Positions 1 through 12,272 of a stretch of 64,000 bases of DNA are shown one piece after another. This DNA is from Hysterangium stoloniferum (Eukaryota; Basidiomycota; Agaricomycetes; Hysterangiales; Hysterangiaceae). Position numbers and translations under genes: made by a program. The stretch lies in assembly GCA_015178975.1 (NCBI GenBank), contig WHVD01000007.1, positions 1,488,001 to 1,552,000 of the forward strand, written 5' to 3'. Position 1 is the stretch's first letter. Each line of letters begins with the position of its first letter. Below the pieces are notes generated by a model. It searched no databases. It was not told the origin of the DNA and saw nothing but the letters and a program-made list of their open reading frames with translations.

Positions 1-59
1 CCCCCCAGTAATCTAATAACATTTTCCACTCTAAAACCTCACTTGATTCACATCGCTCA

Positions 60-557
60 CACTAGTCGGAGCCACAGGCTCTGGCACATCTATCTCTCTC
101 AACCAACTCGACTCATGACCCACAACCTCCGACTTACGACCCACGACCCCCGACTTATGACCTACGACCCACAAACCCCACCCAGGCTCCCCGGGATTCC
201 CGTCCGTCCATTTGAAATTGGACAATACGATCTAGCGAGGGCGCAGCCTATAAGCTGAAGCCAAGTCCTACTGGATATCCTGTGGGTTTCTCTGGAGACC
301 TGGCCTGTGTGTGTATCCTAACACCACAGGCTCCAGCACATCTATCTCTCTTATTTATCTCGACCCCTGACCTCTCGACCCACGACCTCTGACCTACGAC
401 CCCTCAACCCACGAACCCGGACTCCCCAGGATTCCTGTCTGCCTGTCTGAAATTGGACAACACAATCTCGTGAGGGTGCAGCCTATAAGCTGAAGCCAAG
501 TCTTACCAGATATTCCGTGGGTTTCTTTGGAAACCCACCATGTACGTACCCTAACAG
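60..557 (+). repeat. Two direct copies of an LTR-like terminal segment
   Basis: Two stretches (about 70-322 and 325-557) share the same order of motifs: an ACAGGCTC start, a run rich in GACCCACGACC-like pentamers, a segment resembling GAAATTGGACAA, the core CAGCCTATAAGCTGAAGCC, and a TCCTAACA or CCCTAACA end. The same core and a TAACA end occur in the well-delimited LTRs further right, so these look like tandem 3' parts of an old LTR. No 5' end or target duplication could be placed. Confidence 0.5.
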
Positions 558-835
558 ATGTCCCAGATGATGATGACTTCAATTGCAAACCAGTTTCTCT
601 CAATTTAGATCAAAGCAATGAAAGGATGTATGAGGAAGCATTTATTGTGGATGAAGAAGATGGATCTTTCACCTTGGTGGGCTTTCTTGATGACTTTGAG
701 AGAAAGAACCTCTACCAGATCTTGCTCATGATTTGGACTCAGATGATGAAAATGATGAAAATCCTAGAGAGTATTACCCAGAGATTCAAGAACTCTCTGT
801 ATAGTGACCCTCCAATTCATTTTTTGACTTCATAA
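527..835 (+). CDS. Unassigned acidic ORF, probably transposon debris
   Basis: This is a 102-residue reading frame rich in Asp and Glu. Its start overlaps the end of the LTR-like repeat, so the ATG is doubtful. The sequence downstream is AT-rich and looks unselected. I do not recognise a domain. The acidic composition and the position beside LTR debris fit a fragment of a transposon-borne gene, but this is inference. Confidence 0.2.
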   Translation: METHHVRTLTDVPDDDDFNCKPVSLNLDQSNERMYEEAFIVDEEDGSFTLVGFLDDFERKNLYQILLMIWTQMMKMMKILESITQRFKNSLYSDPPIHFLTS

Positions 836-841
836 TAAATT

Positions 842-1999
842 TTTCAAAAATTTGATTCACAAATTTGGCCACTCTTGGCGCTTAGTAATATGATTACATA
901 AGGTGCTGAACTAAAGCGACGCCTACCTTACGGAAGAAGGTTAGAGCCTAAACACACGTGACCACTGACCTTGCCAAAGTACTCAGACTTGCTGGGGGTA
1001 AGTACGGATGGTTATGGCAATGTTTGCTGCGCATTACTCTGTAAGCGGAAAAGGCGAGAGAAATGAAAGACAAAGTGACAGATGTGGTTCCCGAGCTCTT
1101 CTGAAGTTCTAGCGGCTCGCTTAGCTCGATTTAGACGGTATGTCAAGGTTCGAGGGGACAGATAACAGTCCTCTTCTAAACCTTTCCCCCACCCTCTTCT
1201 AACCCTTTCCCCCACCCACTTCTAACCCTTTCCCCCCACTATGTCAACACCACCGTCCTCTGTTCCCCAGATGAACAAAATATTTCAGTATGTCGGCAGA
1301 TTTTACTTCAACACCTTTACTTATCCTTTCACCTCAGTCACCGCAACATCGAAGGAGAGGTTGATCTCCCCCAATCACCAACGTTCCGCACCCTGAGTCT
1401 CGGAGAGACACAGGAACATCAACAGCAGTGAGAGATTAATCTCAAAGATTTTGTTGGCTTACCCACAGGCCTACAGGGTTGGTACAGGTCCCAACTTGGA
1501 AGGTGTCCCAGCAACTGGCGGGACTAAGTCTACCTCGCCTCCTCTCTCAAGGATTCGCCGCCTGCGATTTTTTTTTTTCCCCGATGAATCCGACAGTGAA
1601 GAGGAGTCAGTATCAACGTGTGTATATGATACGACAAAGCTGAATTTTTCGCCTTAATAGCGTAGCATTGCCGAGTGGCTTAGGAAATCAAATACCAGCC
1701 AGCTGCAGCACAGCACCCCTCATTTTTCCCTCTCGGATGATCGATTCCGCTTCTAGCACCGACGTTGACCATAGGCGTACGATTCTTAAAGTGAAAAAGT
1801 CCCTGAATCTGTAAGGATGAAAACATTATGATGATGCGTAATGTGGACTGAAAATATATAACGTTAGGTACAGGGATTTTACCAAAGACGCTACGGCATT
1901 CAACCTACACGTTGAAATAGCAGATTGGAAAGAGATCTGCACCGCACTGGTTAATATGAGTGGAACGTGTGGGAACTCTCATGACGGGGAGATGAAAAA
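842..1999. other. No gene recognised
   Basis: Only short frames are present. There is a pyrimidine-rich stretch with three near-identical copies of a TTCTAACCCTTTCCCCCAC-like unit at about 1175-1240. Nothing else is supported. Confidence 0.5.
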
Positions 2000-2677
2000 G
2001 TGAGGAAAGGGGATCTATTATTTCAATTCACTGATTACATTTCCCGATCGATTGCTGGCTGCAGTCCAACTCCCCGTCACCGTGAAAATTGTGATCACAT
2101 GAAGCACCCGGAGGAGCGAAATATCGCTTCCGTGGTGCCACCCGGGAAAATCACTAAGGGCGTGGAGCTGGACACACACTCCAGAAATGATTTGTCCCTC
2201 CCCGCACAATCACCTTCTTTCCTGGACCCAACATTTTCCCATGGCGTACGGTCGGATGCCCTCGGCAATTTCCGAAGGCCGGAATGTTTGCCTATGATGC
2301 AAAGTGACCTGGCCCGGAGATGCTGCTCATACCGGTACAACGATCCACTAGATGTGATGCAACACTGGCTAAAAGGCCATTTGTTTGAACTCAAGGAAGA
2401 TGGAAGTGTCTATCTCTCTGTTCGAAACTGGGAGATTGTCTATCACTCACTATTAAGGTGTCAAGAAGAAGCTTGCCCCCAGCGGGGCGGTTTTTTCTTT
2501 TCTGAAAATTTTAACCAGCACTGTAAGGACCACAAGAAAGGTCTTGCACCTGGGAATGTTTTAGATGGGATTGAGGAGCGAGAAGCAAATGAACTTTGTG
2601 CAAAGCGATCCATGGACGTCTTGCCTTATATGTCCTGGGAGGATAAGTTTATATTTTCTATCTTACTGCTATCATAG
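2000..2677 (+). CDS. Hypothetical protein with a C2H2-like zinc finger
   Basis: A 225-residue open frame begins with MRKGDLLFQF. In its second half there is a plausible C2H2 finger: two Cys four residues apart, about 14 residues, then His and His three apart (CQEEAC then QHCKDH). A second, poorer Cys/His cluster (RCCSYR then QHWLKGH) precedes it. The last twelve residues are hydrophobic and may be intron read-through. Neighbours are non-coding, so there is no context. Family unknown; an isolated exon of a longer spliced gene or a decayed gene are both possible. Confidence 0.4.
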   Translation: MRKGDLLFQFTDYISRSIAGCSPTPRHRENCDHMKHPEERNIASVVPPGKITKGVELDTHSRNDLSLPAQSPSFLDPTFSHGVRSDALGNFRRPECLPMMQSDLARRCCSYRYNDPLDVMQHWLKGHLFELKEDGSVYLSVRNWEIVYHSLLRCQEEACPQRGGFFFSENFNQHCKDHKKGLAPGNVLDGIEEREANELCAKRSMDVLPYMSWEDKFIFSILLLS

Positions 2678-5220
2678 TCCGTCCATAAACCTCCCAATGA
2701 ATCTGATTTTTGCATTAGTGATGTGCTCAAAGAGAAGTAACATTCTGGGGGAGATTCCCGTGTGGTGACGTGGCAAATTGCCTTCTGAAAACCAAAATAC
2801 TCTGATCGCCTAGACAAGATTGAATCTACTTTTCCTCTTCTAGGCAAAACCAGCGATTTATTCACCCCAGATATCCCAAAGGGGATCCACATTACTAGTT
2901 GACTTCTACACAAACGATCTATAAAACTTTTTTGAGCCAATATTTAATGATCTTCCCCGACAAAACGTCACTGTTGCTCCGCGTCCTATGTAACGCTGGA
3001 CACTCACTAGGGTAATCGACTTCAAAAGGTTGAGTGGCGGATTGCAAGGTGGGCTTGATGGGATGAAGATTAAGACTAGCCTGCCTCAATCTTATTTTAT
3101 GCCGCACTAATCGATCCACTTTATATCCCTTCACTATTAGTGTAGATCGAGCGGAAGGTTTGCGCGATATTGTTCAGAGGTCTACGTCAAATGCATTCAT
3201 GCTGAATTCTCTCACGAAATAACCGGTTGTTCTTATACCAAAGTATTAAGTCACGCACTATTCAGCGTTGAAAATTTTCAGGTTTACGCGAATCTGGCAG
3301 GCATTCGGAAGGCAGGTAATCAAGCAATGTAGAATAGTGTAGATGAACGGAAAGCGTTTGCAATAGTACGAATCAGAATAAAATGATTAATATTACTAAG
3401 CTACTGTACTGGAACACGAGCGTATGCCGGTGGCCCACAGATGTCATGTTGATGTACCGAATGGCCGGAATTTGAACAATAACATGGCCCGTCCGTCATG
3501 CCGGTCAGGCGACACAAGCTCAACAACACTCCCCAAGCTGTCCATCATTAAACCTGGAAAGAGTTTGCGTGCCGTTTGCGGAGACATGCAGATCAGCGCG
3601 GTGCCGACCATACGGTAGCTTTTCCTCCACGCTACGTGGTTTGCATAACGTTTTCGCCTCGTGGCCGGTGACTCATGTTCCGAATATTCCCAGTACTATT
3701 GTAGGTGTCAGTCCATATTTTGACAGACTAAACTCCGAGGTGTCACCATTACGGAGTTGGCCGTGGAGATTATCTGCGAATATAGCACCTATGGTCCAAG
3801 GCCGAGATTGGGATGACGCTATGGAGACACGAAGCAGACAATTTAGTCAACCGCATACACCAGGAGACATCTGAGATGCCAGATTCAATGTGAACGGTGA
3901 TTGTGAGTTGACCTGGACTGAAATACAAGTTTAATAAGGCCCCAAATATACTTGATCGATGCGGTATAACGACAAACGAAATCGTGGGAGTAAAAGGGGA
4001 AAGCTGACCATTATTCCAGCTGGGACGGATAGAGATATCATCAAATATTTTTAATGTATGTCAGCATTTTAGGGAACTATGTCATTGCCAATCGCTACTT
4101 AGGCAAACACACTTCAAAAGAAAACGGAAACCGTACCGCTCGCTCCCGCCTCTCAGCACTTTGATTCTTGTCAAACCCTGCGCACTGTTTTACGATAACA
4201 ATTTTCCCATCAAAGCAAGGTTGGGCCTCGTATGTCTTAACGTAAAGACCAAGATAATCTGGAACTGCAGCTGGGATTGGAGAGTGGTCTGGACCAATCA
4301 GCTTGGTAAATACAAGGTCGCCGTGCGCAAAGTACGAAAGCTAGGCCCGGTATATGTTTATATGATTGAATGTGTTACATACATCTGTTCCGAAGAATAC
4401 AGTCATAACAATATTTCCTTCTCAACCAAGATAGAGGAGGACTTGATCGCATTAAGCTAGACATGTTGGTCGGCACATCACTATTTTGCCCTGAGCTATC
4501 CGCTGTCACTTTTAGAATTCCGTTGGCTGCGATTGAAACAAGAAAGCTGGTGTGTAATTTGTCAAACTGTGCACTGTAGAGTCAGCAACATTCAGAATTT
4601 CATGGTGATAGAGAAAAAATTTTCCATCGTGTCATAAAAAAGTCTATAAAAGTTCATTTACAAGCGACTCCATTGGTCGACTGCCAGTTCTCGTTTCGTT
4701 GGTGTTTGCAGTTCCTGAAGAAACTGCGACAGTTGGAACTGCTACTATCGGGTCACCTCACCGTGTTGATCTTGAAAATATAGTTTTTTGCAGGAATTGA
4801 AAGACGTTCTCAAAATGCAAAGTCTTGTAATAGACATTCATGACTAGTCAATGCTCAAAGCCGAAAGCACACAATCAGAGGTGGCACCAAATTTGTGACA
4901 TTAACCCTAATCCTAAAACGGCTGCCAGTGACAAAGGACACATGTCTCGGGGATGAAGTCGCTGAAGTCCAGGACCTTTTGAATAAACAAGTAGAGTATT
5001 GGATGAACTGGCGGCGAAGAAGCTTGCTGAGCCGGGTATGTAGTTTAGTCGCCAGCATCTGCACTCATTCTCGCTGTTTTGTAGAGTTTGAAGATCCCAA
5101 TTCTAGCAGATGCAGATGTCATGACGGACGTATCAAATCCTGGGCGATGTACATTCATTATACTGCATCAGTCGCTCTCGGTCAGGTCACGTTCCCGTTA
5201 TACTACACCCTGCCTCCCTG
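2678..5220. other. No gene supported
   Basis: Several 60-110 residue frames occur on both strands (for example 3424-3618, 3569-3874, 4161-4460, 4895-5221) but none has a recognisable domain and they overlap each other in different frames. I could not chain them with splice sites into a convincing product. Confidence 0.5.
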
Positions 5221-5225
5221 AACAT

Positions 5226-5415
5226 CGCGCAGATGCTCTCCAAACTCTCTGGAACGAAGTGTCCGACCTCTGAAACGGATCTGCTCAAGTGGGCCAACAC
5301 TACCACGCAAAAGCACGAACCTTGCGTGAAGCCCGATTCAATCATTCAAGGACTCATCAATCACTACCGCGATACTCCGATGTGTCAAACTGTACGTTTT
5401 ACACCACTTGGATAA
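5226..5415 (+). pseudogene. Possible calponin-homology (fimbrin-like) fragment
   Basis: The frame running through 5233-5415 reads MLSKLSG, then TETD-like (TSETD), then LLKWANTTTQK. This resembles the start of a calponin-homology domain of fimbrin, where a short helix is followed by D-L/I/V-x-W-A-N. The match is confined to about 25 residues and is followed by unrelated sequence, so at best it is a broken gene fragment. No upstream actin-binding exons were found. Confidence is low. Confidence 0.25.
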
Positions 5416-5499
5416 GCTACGTCATGTTATTGATCACCCACATACATTTGATCTGTAGCCTGCCCATGAGTGAGGGACAGCCTCGTTTCTCTACACTCA

Positions 5500-7319
5500 T
5501 TATGCATTGAGGCCCGTTTTGCGTAGCAAAAACTGTGTCACAGATCCTTAAACACATCCCTTGCCCCCCATGGCCACCTGGCGAATGCATTTATCGATCT
5601 CCTGTTGGAGATATTCGAGGGAGAGACCCATAATAGAGGACGACCGAAGGTGCATGACATACTTAGGGCCCTTGCTAGACCTCATCGACAAACGACGGGG
5701 GCCAAAATGATCCTCGCGAGATGAACATAGGGATGAGGTAGCCAATTAAACAATAGATGGAACAGATGTACAGCGCCTCCAACTTCGAGCGAACCGGAGG
5801 ATTAACTCGGTCGGTAAGGTGGTCAGTATTTTTCCAAGAAATGGATATGTTATAATGAAATAACTCTTTGACATGATTTCACGAAGGTGCAAGCACAAGA
5901 GTGAACGACTCCGTGAGTACATTGAGATCACGATCGTCCGTATTTGACCTTTAAGGTACAATATGTAGTTTCTTGTGTGTGAGCTAAGACTAAGATTGTT
6001 TATTCAAGTCGAAACTCTGCATTAAACTGCAAAGAGAACACAATAAAATATTTTTCATCTATTAAACCCAATGATACACTCGTTTAATATATTGTATCAT
6101 GTCGATTCGGATTGCTACTGTTAGAAAATGGTGGTTGACAGAAAAAGTGTCATAAATAGATCAAGTTAGGGCCGTTGAGACACATGGATAAATGCATGTG
6201 ACTGCATTATTTCAGAAAAATGGAACCATGTTATTTCCAATCCATACCAGTGCATATATACTATGTATCATTATACAGAGTCTATCTAATCAATGATCAT
6301 GGCTGATTACTGTAAAGACTATCAATCAAAATTGTTATGACCTCTCGATGCCAAAGGTACCAACTGGATGCTGATAATAAGCTATGTGCCTGATGATTTG
6401 CTCAAGTTGGAGCAATACTGGTTGGCAAGGCTCCAAGTATTCACTATAAACAATGTTACATTTTAAACCAAATCTTGACAGGTAAGGACTCTGCTGTGCA
6501 TCTGCAGCTGAGAGTTGGGGGTGAGGAGATATAAAGAGAAATTTATGCATAACCCCATTGATAGCCTGCTTCCAAATAGATGGTATGAAGCCAACTTCAA
6601 GGAAACCATCAGCTACTTGAAAGCTGTTTGAGCTGTTTCCACGGTGAACAGTGTGGAATAGTTTTGGGTCTTGTGCTTCAAATGTATGACAGGAATCCAG
6701 CATGAGGGTAAGATACAAGCTTCAAGTGGATGGAGAAGCTGTTTATAGTACAGGAGAGAGTCAAACCCAGTTGTTTTTCAGTTCTTATAAGCAAGTATGA
6801 GATTGTAATTCTCCTGTAAAATTTGTTCCTCCAGATGCTGTTGTTCCAATGACTCCCTTTGCTTAAGTACATTGAGTGCCTTCTGTAATAGGATGTGTGG
6901 CACTGAGGAATCATTAATGAGAGCCATACGCCTTCCATGGTAACTCGTAAGCATACAATTTCACCATAGCATGTTGACAGTTTCGCTATCAATAATAATA
7001 ATATCTAAACAGATGATCGTTTGTGGCTCGTTTATGTAAGATGTGCCAGTACGATACATGGATTAAATACGAGTCTAAGATAAACGCTTTTACAGCCATA
7101 GACGATTTATCATTGATCATGGAACAGATTGCATCGATTCCATCTGCGAACGTATCAATAATTTATATTCAAGGAATGTATGTCACCAACTACTAAATGT
7201 CTCAGAGGTCTGTCCGGACTTTGTCCTCTTACCAAATTATAAAGAGGAGTAAATTTAGAGCAAAGGATCTGTGTGATTTACACTCCCACAAAATTATGGT
7301 GGAGCAATTCAGAGCAAAA
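5500..7319. other. AT-rich stretch with unassigned minus-strand ORFs
   Basis: Minus-strand frames at 6335-6718 (127 residues) and 6678-6992 (104 residues) overlap slightly in different frames and might be one frameshifted gene. The 127-residue frame ends in YYQHPVGTFGIERS and looks compositionally like protein, but I recognise no family. The rest holds only short frames. Low CpG content suggests old, methylated repeat DNA. Confidence 0.3.
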
Positions 7320-7403
7320 GGGTCTAACCGGGAATTGAACCCGGGACCTCCTCCATTTGGATAACAACCCTAAGAAGGAATCATACCTCTAGACCATCAG
7401 ACC
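7320..7403 (-). tRNA. tRNA-Pro(AGG) with a 12-nt intron
   Basis: On the minus strand the sequence folds as a standard tRNA. The acceptor stem GGTCTGA pairs with TTAGACC (one G-T pair), the discriminator is C73, the D arm carries GTCTAGAGGTA, and the T arm is CCGGG-TTCAATT-CCCGG. The anticodon stem CCTTC pairs with GGAGG (one G-T pair) once 12 nt (TTGTTATCCAAA) directly after the base 3' of the anticodon are removed, the standard nuclear tRNA intron position. The anticodon is AGG (read as IGG), so it decodes proline. A TTTT tract follows the 3' end, as expected for a Pol III terminator. Confidence 0.93.
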
Positions 7404-10400
7404 ACGTGACATTGTCCCTTTATTAGACCTTTTCTACACCTGTTCTCCTGTTAGTTCCAGTTCCAAGTTATAGACCATCATGAAAATATGGCGGACTCCG
7501 ATGTGCGATGAAATATTTAGCCTTCACTGTAGTCTCGTCTCTTAATCTTGTCAGCGCATGGACCCTCAAATAACTACCAAGTTAGTGAAAGCGCCTTGGG
7601 ATATGCCGTTGGTGTCCATTAAGGTTGCTACCATATTCCTATCTATACCTCAAGCAGGTTATTGTGTGCGACCCGTTCGGTCTCCAAACTACCCGTTCCA
7701 ACATGATTTCTGAGCTTTCCCGACACTATCTGTTGTTACGTATAGAGTTCTTTGTATAGGAAGGGCTGGGTTGCTGTTGTGAGGCGTATACTCGACATGT
7801 CTACGGTCCCGTTAGGATTATATTTAGTGAACTCGGGATGGGTCTTCTCAGTTCGGGTAGTGCGCACGTGGGCGTGGGTGGGGCCGCCCAATGTGCAATC
7901 CGAGTCTCAACTCCCCTCGTCTGCCCCTTCGTTTTCTATAACACTGCTATGCCCTCTCATCCTGACCAAGTAGGTCTTTCTAGCTCTACTGCAATCCTGG
8001 CACCATATGATTGCTACTATGACTATGATCGCCCTACTCTCCCATTTATCTTATCCATCCCTCCGAATCGTCCACATGGGATCTTATCTTCATTTTAGAT
8101 GGTACCTCCGAAAACCTTCGCAGTTGCTTATCTAACCTTATATAAACGTATGTATTTAGGTCAGCTACTTCTATGTCTTAGTCACGCCGTTGTGATTCTT
8201 GCACTTCACCGAGTTTCAGTTTTACAGAAATACCAGAGGGATTTACGTGTCAACCGTCTGAGCTAAAACACTGGTGATACAGGGAAGTTTGTATTCCTTC
8301 AAAGTCCATAGACTAAGGCTATTTTGGTACACTAAAGAGATTGGGCAGTGAGTGGCGTATTGATCTGTGAATTCGTCTCTCAGTAAAATACGTCAAGAAA
8401 TGATGTCAAGTCCCACAAATCTTGTAGTACAGAAAATGATACTTAAAATTAATAATTTATTTGATAGCTGAAAGGCTGCTATCTAAAGCAGCCTCACATT
8501 TGGTCGGTCCAGGACCAGCGTATATTCCTCGAGAAAGGTGAGTACAGACGATGATGGTTAGATTAGACGATACTAAAATGGCTCTTGTGGTAAGATAATC
8601 GGTATATCGTAAGTCACCGAGTTAAAACCTCATGGCATATAACTACTGGCAGCTGCGACATCATGGCTCTTCCGCCATAATATTCTACAACCCCCACCCT
8701 CTTCTCGGTTAGACAAAGCGCGTATTCAGAGTATACTAGAATATGGTAGATTACAAGTTGAGAACGGTCCCATAAGGAGTTCTAAAGAAGATAGGCTACA
8801 TAACTTTGCGTTAGACGAGGAAAGAGAAAGGTATTCATGTCTCGCAATATGCACTGGAAATTTTAATTTCCGTCAAGTGCAGTGAACGATGCTCTGTTTA
8901 TGAGGCATATAATATTCACGTGCACGGTGAGACGAAAGTCTCGCACGGATGAAAATTGTCCATCTGTACTACATGTCCAAAATACGCGTGGGGTGGGCGG
9001 CCAAAATACGCCTGTCGCAAGTTGGACTATACATAAAAAAGAACATCTGGTACCCATTGGCAATATCATCACCCTTCGGATCTATCCCTGCACGCCTCGT
9101 GTCGTGTGCTGGCACTGGAACCACCGGGGACCAGCAGCAAGGAATATTGGGAGCTTGCGCAGACCACAGTAGATATTGGAATATATAACCTGGCTCCTAC
9201 CTATGAGTGAACTACAGGGGGTTATATGTGTCTACAGGGAAGAAAGTTCTGGGAGGGATGACAGAGATATTACTAAAGCTATGTTAAGTGATACTCTATA
9301 ATATTCTAGGGATGCCAGGTTGATTACCGACAAGGAACATTCCGGCCAACATAATATTGATATTGGCACTTCATTGCATCCCCAGCATGTGGATCGTGTT
9401 TCACACCACGTACCTGTTGCCCGTGTGCCCGCTAGGACGTAATAATGTCGACTTGGATCACGTGGGGACACAATACTTGACATTGTATATATATCTCTAC
9501 TAAGGGAAGGTTCCATTTTCCGTCCCCTGCGTGTGTCGATATGAGCGATTATGGATAGAACGTCCCATGACGCAACACAAGAAGATGACAGGCAAGTCGA
9601 TGATCACACGCCCCAGGAACGGCGCAAAATGCAATTGATGGGTAGAGTTCCGTTCCGAGGTGGCGGATCGAAGATTCAGGTGCATGTACTGGCGTTCACA
9701 ATGATGGTGACGATTAACCGTTCATTTATCTAGCGCGCCAGAATGGCGGAAGGCTCACTTGGATCTAGATTGGCACTTGCGGAGTCCCTACGCATCCGTT
9801 CGGAATTCTCCTTCGACGAAATAGGATTTGAGCTTACTGTGCGTGTCCATTCAGTCTGCATGCACTCTGCAATCGCGTCACTGTGCTCTCCAATGGGGGG
9901 TGGCGACCTGGCACATGAATGAGCTGGGCCGGCTGTTCCCTTGACTCGGAAGAAGTCGCGCAAAATCGACGTTTCCATCCAAATTCGAAGATCGAGCCGG
10001 CCGATCATCACGCGTAATTATATAGGAATGGCGACTATTGTTAGATCGGACGCCATTCATCCACCGAAATAGATATGCCAGACTATATGAGGGCATATTG
10101 CCATTGTAGTGGGTGAAGGAAGCAATGCAGTCACGAAGGAAAGAAGTCGGCCAGTCGATATTCTGTCGATATGGCGGCGGTTCAGGGCGTGTCGATAGTG
10201 TATCTGTACGTGAACACTGATAATGTTAGATCTGAGGCACAATACTGTATGGAAGCTGGAGGTCGGTCTAGAAGCTGGAAATCTACCGGGTATTCAATTC
10301 TGCAGGTCGCAATCAGGTGACGCGAGGATGATATACTAAGATTAAATCGAAATGCTGCGAAGGCCCAATGAGCCAACGATTGGATTTGCCTTGCCCAGCT

Positions 10401-12272
10401 TCGAGGTTCCGACGGGGCTGAGCTTATTGTTGTCGAAACTAGGTGGTGATGACCTCATCACAGGGAGATATGCCTCAAGTTGGGGAGGTCGTGACAGCTG
10501 GCATGTTGGGCAAGAGGCCGGTGTCGCCAGAGTCCGTGTCCACCCGCTCGCTATTTGGCCCATTTATCCTAAACGGGACACGTAGTATGTGGCACTGTAA
10601 TGCAGCTGGTTGATCGTTGGTTGAATTTGAGGTATAGAAAGACATATTGAATCGATAATCCGTCCGGATAAATTTGAACTGCTGACTTGTCATTTCGGCA
10701 GATTTCACAGATATAGAACGTGCTCATCGATTGCGCTAGTTAGTGCTGTATTTCTATGTCTGTGGCGCGTCTAGAGCCGGAGGGCTCTCTGCTTTCCTTT
10801 CGTTTGCGAGCAAGTTGGGACTGGCCATGGATGCCCGATTGTGTGTTATTCTCATCCTTTTTGTGTGCGAATTTGGTGACACTTTTTGTATGTGTGCCGT
10901 TGGCTAGAAACGAAACTTCCTGTTGTCTTTTTGTCATTCAGTTCTCAAACCGGCCATCATAGATACGACCGATACGACTGCTAGAGATTTCCCTGTTTCC
11001 CGCTTGTTCCTAACCGAATGAAGCTCAAACACCGACGCTTCCAGCTTAAATGCGAAGGGCTGCCAGGTTGATTGAGTTTGATCAGAGGAAACAATCTTGT
11101 GGTGCAGGATATGTAATTAATTGCCACACATGCGTAGATCGGAAACGCGCCATGGCGTGTCCTTTGAGTGTATAGATTGAAACAACGCGCTCGGAATTTG
11201 GACAATGTCATCTCGGACTCGGAATTCGGACTTGTCGATATGGACGGACGCCCGGGGTAATATGTACTTATCGAAAGCTACGTTAACATTGCTTGTCGAA
11301 TGTACTCGGTCTTAGATCAACGGAAGAACATGGAGCACTCTATGTCACTATTACATGACTATTTTTGTAGTTATCCCCGACAACCCTCATATAGCCGTAT
11401 ATGCCACACGTGCCGGCTAGAACCACCATCCTTGAATGTATAGTCTTTGGGATATGAAAGGATATATCGTTAGATCATGGAAAAGTGGCAGCCAAGCGCC
11501 GGCTTTGGAAAGAATAGCATCTGCCCTGGATCCATTTCAATGGAGACATGTATCAGTGTAGGATACCCAGGGAAGACCCTGAGAACCCAGGCGAGAAAGA
11601 ATAAACTATGATACCGCATTAGGACACCCATGATTCCAATTCTCGGGCTGCGGGACCGTGCGATGACGAATCGTGCTCCATTGCGTCCATGCAGGCTAGG
11701 ACAAATCGAGCGTATATTCGAGGGCGGGTCAAATTCCCATCGGCCTCCGGAGCTGAATTGGCAACGGGATCAAATCTCGGGTCAGACACGATTGGTCATT
11801 CAGCGCTCCTTGTTGATTACGCCTCGAGGCAGAATGATAAGCGGGCGTCTGGGCCGTGGCGTCCGCAACGTGAGGTGTTAGAAGTCTCTTCCGATATGAT
11901 CTATTTGTCTCGCGAATGTGGGCATCCACCATCTGTGGCTGTCAAAGGAAGAATATCACCTCTACTCATGGCACTAGCACAGTGTGCCGGGCCCGGTACC
12001 TTTTGATACACTCGCCAGAGCATCGCCATGCACCCAAAATTAAAACTCCGCAGCTCCGCAACTCCGCAGAAGGGTACATAAAGAGCACAAGTCGAGAGAT
12101 GCTTACAGACAGCCAAATCCCTGGACTCCTACAGAACAGCCGATCGCTCCCCAGAGAGCTCATTGCATGTATCCAGTGAGCTCTCCGTCTTCTCCACCGT
12201 CCTCAACAGCAACTGACCCATCCAAAGTACCACAACCCATTGGGAAATGCTGCCCCCCCTCAGCCATCGAAT
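7404..12272. other. 4.9 kb without a supported gene
   Basis: The longest frames are about 60-105 residues, overlap on both strands, and match nothing I recognise. I looked for spliced chains like the one found in the velvet gene and found none that kept a recognisable domain. Heavily intron-split genes could still be hidden here; a transcript map would decide. Confidence 0.45.

Noticed and set aside
1665..1780. Possible tRNA or tRNA-derived SINE (TTGCCGAGTGG A-box-like and GATCGATTCC B-box-like motifs)
   Set aside because: The acceptor and T stems do not pair and no terminator follows; chance box matches are common.
7241..7320. Second tRNA beside tRNA-Pro
   Set aside because: No A or B box and no foldable acceptor stem.
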